Source: Bimuria novae-zelandiae CBS 107.79
Taxonomy: Eukaryota > Ascomycota > Dothideomycetes > Pleosporales > Didymosphaeriaceae
Assembly: GCA_010015655.1 (NCBI GenBank)
Contig: ML976659.1
Span: 156,675-220,674 of the forward strand
Length of the DNA: 64,000 bases
Direction: 5' to 3'
The notes beneath the pieces are model-generated. The model was given only the letters and a program-made list of their open reading frames with translations. It was not told where the DNA came from and did no database searches. Both the position numbers and the translations under genes were made by a program. Shown piece after piece: positions 10,201-21,100 of this stretch; position 1 is the first letter of the stretch; every line of letters starts with the position of its first letter.

Positions 10201-11850
10201 TAAAGAACTACTCGCGATAGTAAAAGCTATTAAATACTAAAGAGTTTACGCACATAGCTACTTAGAATTTATAATTTTTATAAATTATAAGAATCTTATA
10301 CGCTTCACGACTATAAAAAAACTAATCTAATAATAAGTAAGATAGTTAGAAATGGCAGAATAATATAAATTTAAAATTATATATACCCTAAGTAAAGAAA
10401 ATAGAGAAGTAGATGCTCTTAGTAGAATAAATAATAAAGAAGAAAAGGTTAAGATATACTTTATAATATTAAAATAAAATTTTAATAGTTCTTTAGAACT
10501 AATAGTGGAACTTAATTAACTTTTCCTACTTACACGAGAAGTACCTAAGGAACTATAAATAAAAATTATATAATAATACTGTAATAACCTAGTGTACGGA
10601 CTCCTAGGTATTAGAAAGACTGTAGAACTTATCTAGCGGAACTACAGCTTTAAAGGAATTAAAGAAGTAGTAACCACATACATTCGCAAATGCGTAGATT
10701 GCCAGCGCAACAAGCATGCTACATATCTTAAGTATAGAGAGATATAAGTAATTTAAATACCTATTACACTATAGGAAGACATCGCTATAAACTTTATTAT
10801 AAAATTACTAAAGTTAAAGGACCCTACAACAGGAATTACTTATAATATAATACTAAATATTATCTATTAATTTACTAAATACGTAGAATTACTACTATAT
10901 TAAAAGATAACTATAGCTAAGGAACTCGCATTCCTTATTTTAAACTAACTTATATAATATTATAGTATTCTAAAAAGATTATTAGCGATAAAGATAAACC
11001 TTTTACTTTAAACTACTAGATAACGCTTATAGCACTTATTGGAATAAAATAAAAACTATTAATAGCATATTATCCGCAAACCGACGGACAAACAGAACGT
11101 ATAAATTAAATAATTAAGACATACCTACGCATCTACTATAATAACTAAAGAAATAACTAGATTTCCTTATTACCTATGGCATAATTAGCATATAATAATA
11201 AGATATTAGTACTAACAGGATTTACACTATTCTATATAAACTATAAAAGATACTTATACTTCTTTAATTAAACACTTCCTATAGTAATAAGAACAAAGGA
11301 AGTAATAAATATAGCAGAAACTATAAAGAAAATACACGCATAACTCTAAGGAAACTTTAAGAAAGCTTAATAGTAAAGTATTTTTTATATAAACTAAAAA
11401 AGAAAAACGGCACCTTAGCTAAAGAAGGGGGATAAAGCATATCTACTTACGAAAAATCTTTAAAGCTAGAAGAAGAAGAAGCATAAGAAACTAGATTATA
11501 TTAAAATTAAACTATTTTTTATTATTGAATAAGTATTACTAATTAACTACTAATTAGAACTACTACTAGACGTAAAAGTACACCTAGTATTTTACGTAGA
11601 CTAACTTAAACCTATAAACCTTAAGAAACCAATTAAGATAATCTTCTCTTACTAGCTAAAGGAAAAAAACGAATTTAAAGTTAAATATTCTTAAAATATA
11701 AAAAAGTTAAATAAAAAGACTTCTAAGATAATAAGTTCTTATAAGAATAGTTAGTTAAATAGAAAGGATACATATACTTAGAAAATATATAAGAACCTAA
11801 ATCTAAACTTCGTAAGAACTACTAATGGCTCTTAAAAAAGGTATAAGATA
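7260..11850 (+). pseudogene. Remains of gag-pol, family A chromovirus
   Basis: Landmarks seen: a zinc-knuckle remnant near 7474-7515 (KCFIYSKLGYRARNY, two Cys turned to Tyr); RT active site at 9634-9651 reading YLNNILIF, where both catalytic Asp codons (GAT) are now AAT; an integrase zinc-finger remnant at 10681-10722 (RKCVDCQRNKHAT); the integrase end motif YYPQTDGQTERIN at about 11068-11106; and a chromodomain-like tail near 11690-11840. The gag start is not defined. Stops arise at CAA, CAG and TGG positions. The element cannot make protein. Confidence 0.85.
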
Positions 11851-12049
11851 AGATCTATAACTACTACTACTATACTAGAGTAATAAAAGAAAGCTTTAAA
11901 GGGAACAAGACTTACGCTATAATAATAATTAATATACTAAAAAATTAGGGGAAGCCAAGAGAACTATTAGGAAAAAAACTAATAAACTTATATAAGCCTA
12001 TATACCTAGGATAAAGGTTAAGGCAATAAGGATATTCTATTTAATAAAC

Positions 12050-12325
12050 CTAATATCGCCTATATAGCAGGCGAATACCTGACTAAAGCATCCGCGGCAG
12101 GATAATTAACTACCTTAGTATTTACTACCTCTCCTTTAGTAGCTAAATTAAATATAAAATATAACGTCTTCTTGCGCGCACGCTTTTTAGCCTACGCTAA
12201 TATTCTTTTATCTTTTAATAAATAAGAAATAACTATAGCTAATTATTTTTTATCCTCCTTAACCTTCTTCTTATACTCCTCCTATATCTTATCTAATAAC
12301 GTCTAGGACATGTTAACGCATAAAT
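12050..12325 (-). pseudogene. Antisense coding-like frame between pol and 3' LTR (family A)
   Basis: On the strand opposite to pol, one frame reads through about 90 codons with only a few stops of the RIP type. It includes EEYKKKVKEDKK, ISYLLKDKRILA, KKRARKKTLYFIFNL and NYPAADALVRYSPAI. The sense strand here has no comparable frame. I do not recognise the protein. Antisense frames in the same place occur in the family B and family C elements. Confidence 0.45.
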
Positions 12326-12579
12326 AGCTAAGGTAAATATACTTAGTATACTTTAAACCTAATTTAGGTATAATACAACACTCTTAACCTTTAAATTTAT
12401 ACTTAAAATAAGGGTGCTTAGGAATAAAATTAGCTTAAGAGATTTTATTATATAAATAAAGTTTATAAGTAGTTGACTTAGTAGGCATAATAATTAACGT
12501 TACACTTATAAATATAAGAGTAGGGTTACGCTTATATAAGAGAAAGTAAAACCTAATATATAATTTAAGGATAAATTTA

Positions 12580-12595
12580 GGAAGGAAGGGGATAA
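12580..12595 (+). other. Polypurine tract of the family A chromovirus
   Basis: A purine-rich run (GGAAGGAAGGGGATAA) directly abuts the 3' LTR. Plus-strand DNA synthesis normally starts from such a tract, and it confirms the element's orientation. Confidence 0.75.
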
Positions 12596-12989
12596 TATTA
12601 AGGTCTAAGATTTTAAGAAGGCTATGCTAGTTTTATACTTAATCCCTTATATTATTTACTATAAATAACTAGTTATTTCGCGACTACGCTACATGGCGCT
12701 AAGTCATGTGACTGCTCTGTAGAGAGCGCTCGCCAGCGAGCAGTCTAGGACACGTATATATAAGACAATAATAGTAGTCTTCTACTATCGTATTTAACCT
12801 GTTTATTAATCTATTGTTTAGATCTAAATAAGCAACCTTATTAATTTAATTATACTATACACACTTTTAAAACTAACGCCTTAGTAATAAGCGTAAGCTA
12901 TTACTATAAACCCTTCATATCCTACTAGTACTCCTATCCGAGAACCAACCTTAGCCCTTAGGGACCAGCTATCCCTAGGAATCTTAACA
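12596..12989 (+). repeat. 3' LTR of the family A chromovirus
   Basis: 394 bp, aligned with 6200-6593 along its whole length. It starts TATTAAGGTC (RIP form of TGTTAGGATC), ends ATCTTAACA, and is followed by the duplication AAGGC. Differences between the two LTRs are mostly C-to-T or G-to-A. Confidence 0.92.
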
Positions 12990-12994
12990 AAGGC

Positions 12995-14369
12995 GTAAAA
13001 CTAACCTATAGAGGGCACCTCTACGCGTCCTATAATTTATAGGCATAAACGAGTCCATAGAGGAGCAAGGGCCTATAGAGGGCGACGATGGCGTTAATAT
13101 ATACGTTAATAAGTATTACTCTAAAGATAAGGAGCTTTAGTTAGTATAAAGACTTACGTTACTAAAAAATAAGCAATTACTTAATAGGAGGGTTATTTAA
13201 TAAAATTATTAATAATAATTTAATTTTAAGTAGTATTAAAATATTAATATAGCTAAAAATTAATAAAATTAGTAAAACGCGTAATAGAGAGTATTTAATA
13301 AATTACTAAAACTATATAAAGTTAAGCTATATATTACTTACTACTAGCGCGTATTTCTTTATAAGAAAGAAGTTAAGACTAAATTTAATACTAAAATAAA
13401 ATACGTACGTACTTCTACGTAGAGCTCTAGCGGTAGGTAGATAAAATTATAAGAAATCTTATATAGTTAATTCTACCTATAAAAATAGTGGTAAAAAGTC
13501 TAATAGTAGTTATATATATACTATAGGTACCTAAGTAATAAAGACTTACGTAGTTTCCTTAATCGTAATAATAGTATTACTTTTAAGCAGGTTGTTAAGC
13601 GCGTATATAAGTTAAAGAAAAAATATATTACTAAAATAACTTATATTAACTTTAATTTAACGCTAATAAAGCTGTAAACTAGCTAAAATAATTAAACGTA
13701 TAATAAGTAGGTATTTAGCTTATAGAGCTCCTCTTAGAGCTCTCTGCTATAACTTACTATAACTTATTGCTAGCTACATAACCTGCCAGAGGTCCTTGCA
13801 TATACTGCCATTAGTAAGGGCCCTATAGTCGCGATCCGCGATAAATGGAAATGCCAGAATACCCACTATAGCAACTATCTATACGTGTACTAGGTTAAAC
13901 GTACGCCTGGACAACATAATTAGTTTAAGAATTACTACCTAGCAAATAGTACTATAGTAGTAGTATAGGCGCGTAATATAACACAAGGTAGGTGTATAAT
14001 TAATAAGCTATATAATAATGTACGCCGAAGTCTCTCGCTAGCTAAAGAGAAAGCTATAAAGCAGAAGGCAGCGTAAAAATTAGCTAAAAAAGGTACTAGA
14101 CCTAAGCTTAATATAAATAATTTTATAAAAGTTATTACTACTAGCTTACTTTCTATAAGTTCATTAATATAAAATTAAATTATTAGCTAGTAGTAGATTA
14201 TTTAAATACTTATTATAACTTTAACGAACTTCTTAATATTAGTATAATAAAAGCTAATTTACGTAAATTTAGTAGAGCTTACGTATTAAACTTAGTACTT
14301 TTTTTAACTAGTAAAAGGAGTAAGTAATAGCTAAAAAAGTAAATAAAGTTAAAAAAGTACTTTCTAACG
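12995..14369 (+). pseudogene. Unidentified RIP-mutated relic hosting the family B insertion
   Basis: At about 13770-14110 (+) a frame looks coding between RIP-type stops: KGPIVAIRDKWKCQNTHYSN, FKNYYLANSTIVVV, ARNITQGRCIINKLYNN, RRSLSLAKEKAIKQKAA. It is conserved enough to suggest a former transposon protein, but I do not recognise the family. The stretch 13000-13095 is less AT-rich. The relic should continue beyond the family B element, at 23852. Confidence 0.4.
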
Positions 14370-14374
14370 TTATT

Positions 14375-14819
14375 TGTTATAAGGCGCTCACACCTTGGTC
14401 CGATCCAGATTAGGGTAGTAAGGCTAAAGTAGTAATTTATAAATTATTTAGCAGTATAAGTTAATACGACACTTAGCGCGTAGCTATATAATTTAATTTT
14501 ATAATAAATAAAATAACTATTAGTCTATATAAGGGAAGGTACTCCCGTAGAAGATATATATGTTAACTATAAGGAGTATAATATAGGAAACCACCTATGT
14601 ATAAATATTCCTCTTGTCCTATGAAATCCCACAGTGTCCCATGCCTCATGTCCATGGGTTTTCTTGGGATTCCTAGGACGTCACATGACCTAGGTCACGT
14701 GGTCCTACATTGTCCTATAGGTTTGGCGTCTAGGATAGCCTAGGACATTACGTTATCCTTAGGTAGGGCTCGTGTACCGTTATAAGGCTCGCTTGTCCTA
14801 ATATCCCTAGGTTATAATA
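14375..14819 (-). repeat. Left (3') LTR, family B
   Basis: 445 bp, from TGTTATAAGG to GGTTATAATA on the plus strand (the end was CATAACA before RIP). It matches 23402-23846 and the solo copy at 2606-3039. Confidence 0.92.
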
Positions 14820-14838
14820 CTATCCCCCTCCTTCCTCT
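14820..14838 (-). other. Polypurine tract of the family B element
   Basis: The plus strand reads CTATCCCCCTCCTTCCTCT, a purine tract on the minus strand directly inside the left LTR. It fixes this LTR as the 3' LTR of a minus-strand element. Confidence 0.75.
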
Positions 14839-14979
14839 GCATGTCTTTATGTAGTAGTTAATATTCTCTTAGAGGACCCTTTATTATTATTCTATTAAAG
14901 ATTATATAAACTTAATTAGCTAAACTACTATAGTGTCTTATAAGTACTACGTAAAGAAGAGCTTAACCTGTAATCTATC

Positions 14980-15870
14980 CTTTCTTAAGACGTAGTATAG
15001 TAATTACTATAAGAATAGTATTACTAAGTATAAGCTATTAGAACCCGCGGTTTCTAATTTTTCTTATATTAACTTTAAGATAGACTAGCTTAAGCGCTTA
15101 GAGGAGGTAGCTATTACTAAAAAAAAAAGTAACTATAGTAGCTTTATGTTAAGATCCCTAGGGATAGCTAGTTCTTAAGGGCTAAAGTTAGTTCTTAGGT
15201 TGAAGTACTAATAAAATAAAAGAAAATTATAGTAATAGCTTACACTTATTACTAGGGCGTTAGTATTAAAAGTATATATAGCATAATTAAATTAATAAGA
15301 TTACTTATTTAGATCTAAACAATAGATTAATAAATAAGTTAAATATATAATAGTAGAGGCTATCGTAGCGTTCCTATATACATAACTAGTCGTACGAGTC
15401 CTAAGGATCCTAAGAGTCCCAAAGTCCTATATACTAAGATACTTCTAGGACCCCTAATATTTCTAGGACGCGTGACTTAGTCACGTGATCTATGGCTAAG
15501 TAAGGAACCTTAGCTAGTCGCACGGATAAGTGTCCATGGCCCGCCCCGCGTCATGTTGGATTTAACGGACCCTAACACTTTATAAGCTACTTGCGTGAAA
15601 AGAAAGAGACTATTAAAATAAAAGTATTTATTAAAAAAGCGTAAGGAGAAGCTCCTTACTAATTTAATAAAATTTATTAAGAAGATTAAACGCCTTAAAG
15701 ATTTTAAAAAGCTAGGCTAAGATATCGCGTAATTAAAAGGTAGGCTTATACCTAGTACTATTACTTTTAACTAGGCTACTTTTCTCCCATCCTTTAATTC
15801 TAGTAATTCTAAACCTTTAGCCTTTTAGGCTTTATTAGGTGTTCCCTGTAGAATTTCTCTAACGAAGTAT
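14980..15870 (+). pseudogene. Antisense coding-like frame between pol and 3' LTR (family B), split by a solo LTR
   Basis: Plus-strand frame, opposite to pol: YKLLEPAVSNFSYINFKID, LKRLEEVAITKKKSNYSSF, then, after the solo LTR 15147-15577, SYLREKKETIK. In a shifted frame follow KKRKEKLLTNLIKFIKKIKR and GRLIPSTITFN. Few stops interrupt it, and they look RIP-derived. It is lysine-rich and predicted helical. The family is unknown. It lies where families A and C also carry an antisense frame. Confidence 0.4.
15147..15577 (-). repeat. Solo LTR, family A, minus orientation
   Basis: On the minus strand it starts TGTTAGGGTCC and ends GGGATCTTAACA. A perfect CTTTA duplication flanks it (15142-15146 and 15578-15582). 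The half near 15150-15360 resembles the R-U5 side of other family A LTRs. The remainder (15380-15577) is GC-richer and differs from the other copies. Confidence 0.9.
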
Positions 15871-16284
15871 TATAATTAGTAAGGTTTTTTATTAGTTCTT
15901 AGATATTATAGCTTTTTAGCTATTCTTTTTATTTTACTAGATACTTATGCTAACGTCTAACTTTTTATAGGTTTTTAATAGCCTTAACTTTATACTCCTC
16001 GTCCTTAAGCTCTAGATATGATTTTAGTTTAGCCTCTCGTAGTACTAGTTTTAATAATAATTTAAAAAAAACTATGTATATACGTGTATTTATAGGTAAT
16101 TATAGTTTAAAATTCACTAGGCCTCTAACTCCTTAAATTTTAAATAGTCCTTTTCGAAGGTTATTTAATTTTTTACTTAGCTATATTATCTTAAAAAAAA
16201 ATTTTTAAAAAGAGAATTCTATTTTTCTTCGTAAAGGTTAGTCCCTTAATTCTTTTCTTATTTACTTATCTTACTATTTACTTA

Positions 16285-18131
16285 ACGTGGTTCACCACCG
16301 AGCGGGCCAACCCCACCGAGCGGGCCACTTTTTAAAAGTTAGTCTATTGCGAAGCGCCTCCTACAACACTACTACAATTTACTATAATTCGCAGAACATA
16401 GAAATACTATTCAAACTTATCGCTATTAGATGCATCTACAATTTCTACTGCGCAGGTGCGAGCGTTGTGGCCAGCTTCGCCGCAACGTCCGCAGCGCCTC
16501 TGCCCACGCACCCTCTTTGCAGACTCTTTACCCTCCTTTTGCCCACTACTATCCTTTTTAGCTATTAAATTAACTACCTCTCCTACTATGAGTGTCTTAG
16601 CTGCCTGAATATACTTCCTCTTTTAACTTTTTACCTTTATTGCTATCTCTACTATCTTGCAAAGCCTTGCTATTTTTTATTATATTAATACTGTTTCGTG
16701 CTCTATTAATGCAACACCTTTATTAAGCTACTTAATAGCTCTAAGAAGCGGAGAAACTAGTAAATCTCTATACTTTTATACACGCTTATAAACTAGCGTT
16801 AACTAAGCCTCTATCTCGCGGAGGTTGCTTAGTGTTTTTAATTCCTATAGGGTGTCCTCTGCGTTAGGTGGAGTTAGCGTATAAAGAACTATATTAAGTC
16901 TTAATAACACCGCCTCTAGGTCGTGTAGGACTAATCTAGCGCCTCTAAAGCCTGCGCAGATGTTCGCCTTTATTATTACTTTTTTAAAAGCTACTTTAAA
17001 GGCTAGTAAAAAGGCCTTCTTCTTAATCTACTTAGTGCTGTACCGTGCTAAGCTACTAATCTTATTGCTATACGCCCGCTTTAAAGGCGAAAAACAACCT
17101 ACATTAAGTGGCTGCAAGAGGTGTGATGAGTGTAGAGGCATATAAAGAATAATAATCTTCTATTTCTTACAGTATTTATAGAATTCGTGTGAGCAGTGGC
17201 TCTCGTGACTATTTATAATTAGTAGCTAGTGTGCACCTAAACTACGCGCCTTAGTATAAGTATTAAAGTGCCTTAGCTAGGCAAGGCTAAGCTTGTTTAA
17301 CGTCTAGCTATTAGGACTAACTTTAATAACCTAGTCTCGGAGTAGATTATAGAACCAGGACATGATTAGAACCTTGCTAGAAAAGATAAGAAAGGGTAGT
17401 AGAGCCTAGCCTTTAGCGCTAACACCCTAGATATTAGTAACTTACTTATAGTTATTAGGTTAAATCTTCTTTAGGTTGCTTCGCTTCTCAGAGCCTGTAA
17501 AGACTATCTAACCCTGTATTACCCCTATTATAAAGCCTGTCTCGTTAAAGTTGTACGTGTCGTTATCAGCAATACCGTACTTAGCCTTAGTATTAGTAAC
17601 TAGCTCGAACTAGGGCGTTATAATACGTAGATCTTTGTTTAAGGCTTGCTAACAATTATATAGATAGCTTCTTTAAAGCTTAATTTCTAGCGTACGCGTC
17701 TTAAGCCTATCTACCTAGTGCTTGCTAATAGGCTATCTACCGCGCTTAGTAAGTAGATTATTAGCCATATCTTAGACTATATCCCTTATTACACCTCTTT
17801 CTCGCTAGTCAAGCTCAAGTATACGTCGGACTAGAGCCTCCTCCTCTAGCTTAGTTAGCTTCTTTAAGTTGGGCTCGTAATCGCGTCGAGAGAGGGCTCC
17901 TTAGCGTTATTATTATACTATTATTTAAGGCACGCTAAAGGCTATAATAACGTGTCTTTTACTCTTATTATAATCTTTAATTATAGCTTAGATAGTAAGC
18001 TATAGTGCGCTTTTAGTATAAGGTTGTTGCGCGTTATATTGTGATAGCATTATAGTATAAGCTAGAGGTGGGCTGCATTTAGCAAAGTTGGCCCGCTCGG
18101 TGGGGTTGGCCCGCTCGGTGGTGAACCACGT
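16285..18131 (-). mobile_element. pogo/Fot1-like DNA transposon
   Basis: 1847 bp with inverted ends of about 43 bp (ACGTGGTTCACCACCGAGCG and complement) flanked by TA (16283-16284 and 18132-18133). Each end contains the 15-mer CCACCGAGCGGGCCA twice. The minus strand carries a CENP-B/HTH-type segment (RRDYEPNLKKLTKLEEEALV, about 17810-17890) and the DDE block DTYNFNETGFIIGV (about 17525-17570). The latter matches the pogo/Fot1 consensus YNFDETGF, with catalytic Asp changed to Asn. It sits inside the family B retrotransposon. TIR sequence is much less RIP-mutated than the interior. Confidence 0.9.
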
Positions 18132-18133
18132 TA

Positions 18134-21100
18134 TTACGTTATATAATATTTTTACATAGTGTTTCGTGCAGATCTCGTATAAGTTTAGCTTTATTAGCTA
18201 CGTCTTTTGCGATGCTTTTAATATCTAACAGATCTTAGTAAGCTGTTAGCTTATATCTGTAGTTAGCATAGTATAGTAAATACCTTATAGTTGCTAATCT
18301 TGCGCTATTATATACTAGTTAAGCTATTAGTAGTAGCTCGACCTAATTATCCTATAGCTTATTTATATATATCTTAAGGTATTATTTTAGTAATTAGTTA
18401 GTTCGCTCTATTTATTTATCTGTCTTTAGGTAGAAGCTCGTTGCGAGCTTATACTTAATACCTAGTATGGTAGTAAACGTAGTCTAATATAAAGATATAA
18501 ATATTTTAGCTTATTAATAATAAACTTATCTAGTGGTCTAACCTAAAATATAAGTTCTTATTTGACTATATAGCTATATAGGCTAGTTCTTTTACTAATA
18601 TAGCTTCTTTAGTTAGCATAAATCTTAACTTTTTAGTTAGTTAATAAACTATAACTAAAATAAAGTTATAAGGACGTTTATTCTTTAGTGCTAGCAACGC
18701 TAGGAGCTTTATAATAAAATCTATAGTTATGCTTAACTAAGGTCTCCGGGGCGGCTCTAGTAGTTATAAAAGGCTATAGGGCTTATATCTCTTAGGCTTA
18801 TTTTAGTAACATGCTAAATAGTTACCTATTACCTTCTACACTATTTACTATAGTCTAGAAATAGCGTATTTATTCACGACTTAGCGCGTTATTTTTATAA
18901 TTCTTAGGTATCCCTATTCCTTGTATTTATATAGCCTTTTAATTAATAATAGTACTACTTAGTTACTTACTTACACCCTATTTCTGTAATCACGTGTAGA
19001 TAATTTTAAAGCTTAATTAAGGTTATACGCGTATTAGTTGTTGTCTATAAGCCTTTTATAGTTTTAAAAGTTAGCTATAAGTAGTTTATAATAAGTAAGG
19101 TCTGCACGTCGTGCTTCTAGCATAGGCGTAAGCTGTGTTTTGTTGTAGCGTAGCGTTCCGTCCTCTGTCTTTGTAAGAATGGCGTTATAGTTAATGTTGC
19201 TTTTTTTTTCTATAAGATTAGATTGTCTACTAAGGGCGTCTACCGCCCTATTAGCTATTCCTGCTAGGTAGTTAATCTAAAAGTTATATTTTACTAATTA
19301 TTTAAATTATTTAGCCTGTCTTCTATTAAGATTCTTCATAGTTATAAAGTAAGTAAAGTTTAAATAGTTAAAAAAATCTTTACTTAATATTTTATTCCCT
19401 TAAGCTGTGCTTCCTATTACTTAAAGTAGATAATAATTATTAAGAGTTTTTTTTTTATAGATCTTGTAGTTAAGTTCTGCTCTTAAGAACTTTCTTAAAT
19501 AGTAAAATACTAGTCTCTATTTCTTATTATTATATTCTTATAGGAGTATAGCTCCCAGCGCGTAGTCTAATACGTTAGTGTAGATGCGGTGCTACCGCTC
19601 TAGGTTATATATATATAGTAATAGCGCGGTTAAGAACAGACGTTTTAGTTTCTTAAAAGTATTTATCTTTTTTTCTTATAGTAGTTGCTATTTGCCTGTC
19701 TTTATAAGTTCTATTAGTAGAGTGGTTGTCTTAAAGTAGTTCTTAATAAATTTATAATAAAAGTTAGTAAAGCTAAGGAAAAATTAAATATTTATTATTA
19801 ATTTTAGTAAAAGCTATTCCTCTATAATTATAATCTTCTTTAGGTCTATTTTAACACCTTCCTAGGATATTACAAATCCTAGGTATTTTATTTTTATAAC
19901 GTAGAATTTACACTTCTTAGGGTGTAGGAGCAATCTATGCTCTTATAACTTTTTAAGTATCTTTTAAACGTACTCTTTATGTTCCTTTAAGGAACTATTT
20001 AAGTAGACTAGAATGTTATCTAGATATGCTATATAAAACACGTTTAAGTATTTATATAGAACTTAGTTTATAAGTTCTTAAAAGGTTGCTAGGACGTTTA
20101 TTAACCCTATTAGTATAATTATATACTCGAAAAGACCGTATCGTGTGTAAAAGACGGTTTTCCATCTATGTCCTTTTACTATTTATATCTAATAGAATCT
20201 ATCCTAGATATTAAACTTCGTGAACTATTTAGCTTCTCTAAATTAGTCTATAAGCTCCGTAATTAAGGGTAATAAGTATTAATTCTTAACTATTAGGGCT
20301 TTTAGCTATTTATAATCTATATAAGCTATAGTATCCTATTCTTCTTAGGCACGAAGAGTATTGGGAAGGCTATAAGACTCTAATTAGGCTACTATTTCTT
20401 AAAATAGAAATTCTTCTTTAATAGTTTTTTTAACCCTCTTTTTTAGTTTTACGTAAGGGACTATAGACGCTCTAGCTATAACTTAGCTTCTTTAACTAGT
20501 AGTGTCTTATAATTATATTTTTAGTATTTAAATAGGACTATCTCGTCGTGTTCCTTAAATAAGTCTATAAATTCTTAGTATTTTACTAGCAGACTAAGGT
20601 TTTCGTTAACTATTTTAGCTAATTATACTTATAAATAGTATATCTATTCTAAGTATTACTATAGGATTTTATTTATCTTATAAACTAATATCTTTTATAT
20701 CGTAGATATATTATTCTCCTTTCTTACCTAAGGTTCCTAGAGGGTTCCCTTCTACTATAGCTCTACTAGAGCCATTCTAAGTGGTTTCCTAAGTAGGATT
20801 ATTTTAGTAAGCTAATTTATTTCTAGATTATACTACTTAAGCTACTTATAACTAATAATAGTGTTGGATTATTAGGTTATATGGATGGATCATTGTTCTC
20901 TGTCTATGTAAGAATGTAAGGCTCTTTTATCCTTACGTCTCATGCTAAGACGCTAATCTATTTCCGTTGATTAAGGAGAGTTGCCCTTTGTCCTGCCCGA
21001 AAGCGTGCGGATAAAACTGGACTACTAGCAAAGTCTCTTTATATAGGGTTGCGTCAGCTACCTTTGCGTGTGCAAAGGACTATGTAATCGGACACGTATA

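Larger units (their letters stand above)
6200..12989 (+). mobile_element. Full-length Ty3/gypsy chromovirus, family A, heavily RIP-mutated
   Basis: Two 394-bp LTRs (6200-6593 and 12596-12989) with TG...CA ends, or TA...TA where RIP has acted, are flanked by a perfect 5-bp duplication AAGGC (6195-6199 and 12990-12994). A purine tract lies just before the 3' LTR (12580-12595). Gene order reads as gag with a zinc knuckle, RT, integrase, then a probable chromodomain remnant, with many RIP stops. Related solo LTRs lie at 15147, 36710 and 58435. Confidence 0.93.

Noticed and set aside
16287..16568. Plus-strand frame of 93 codons
   Set aside because: Lies in the terminal repeat and 3' part of the pogo element and is opposite to its transposase.
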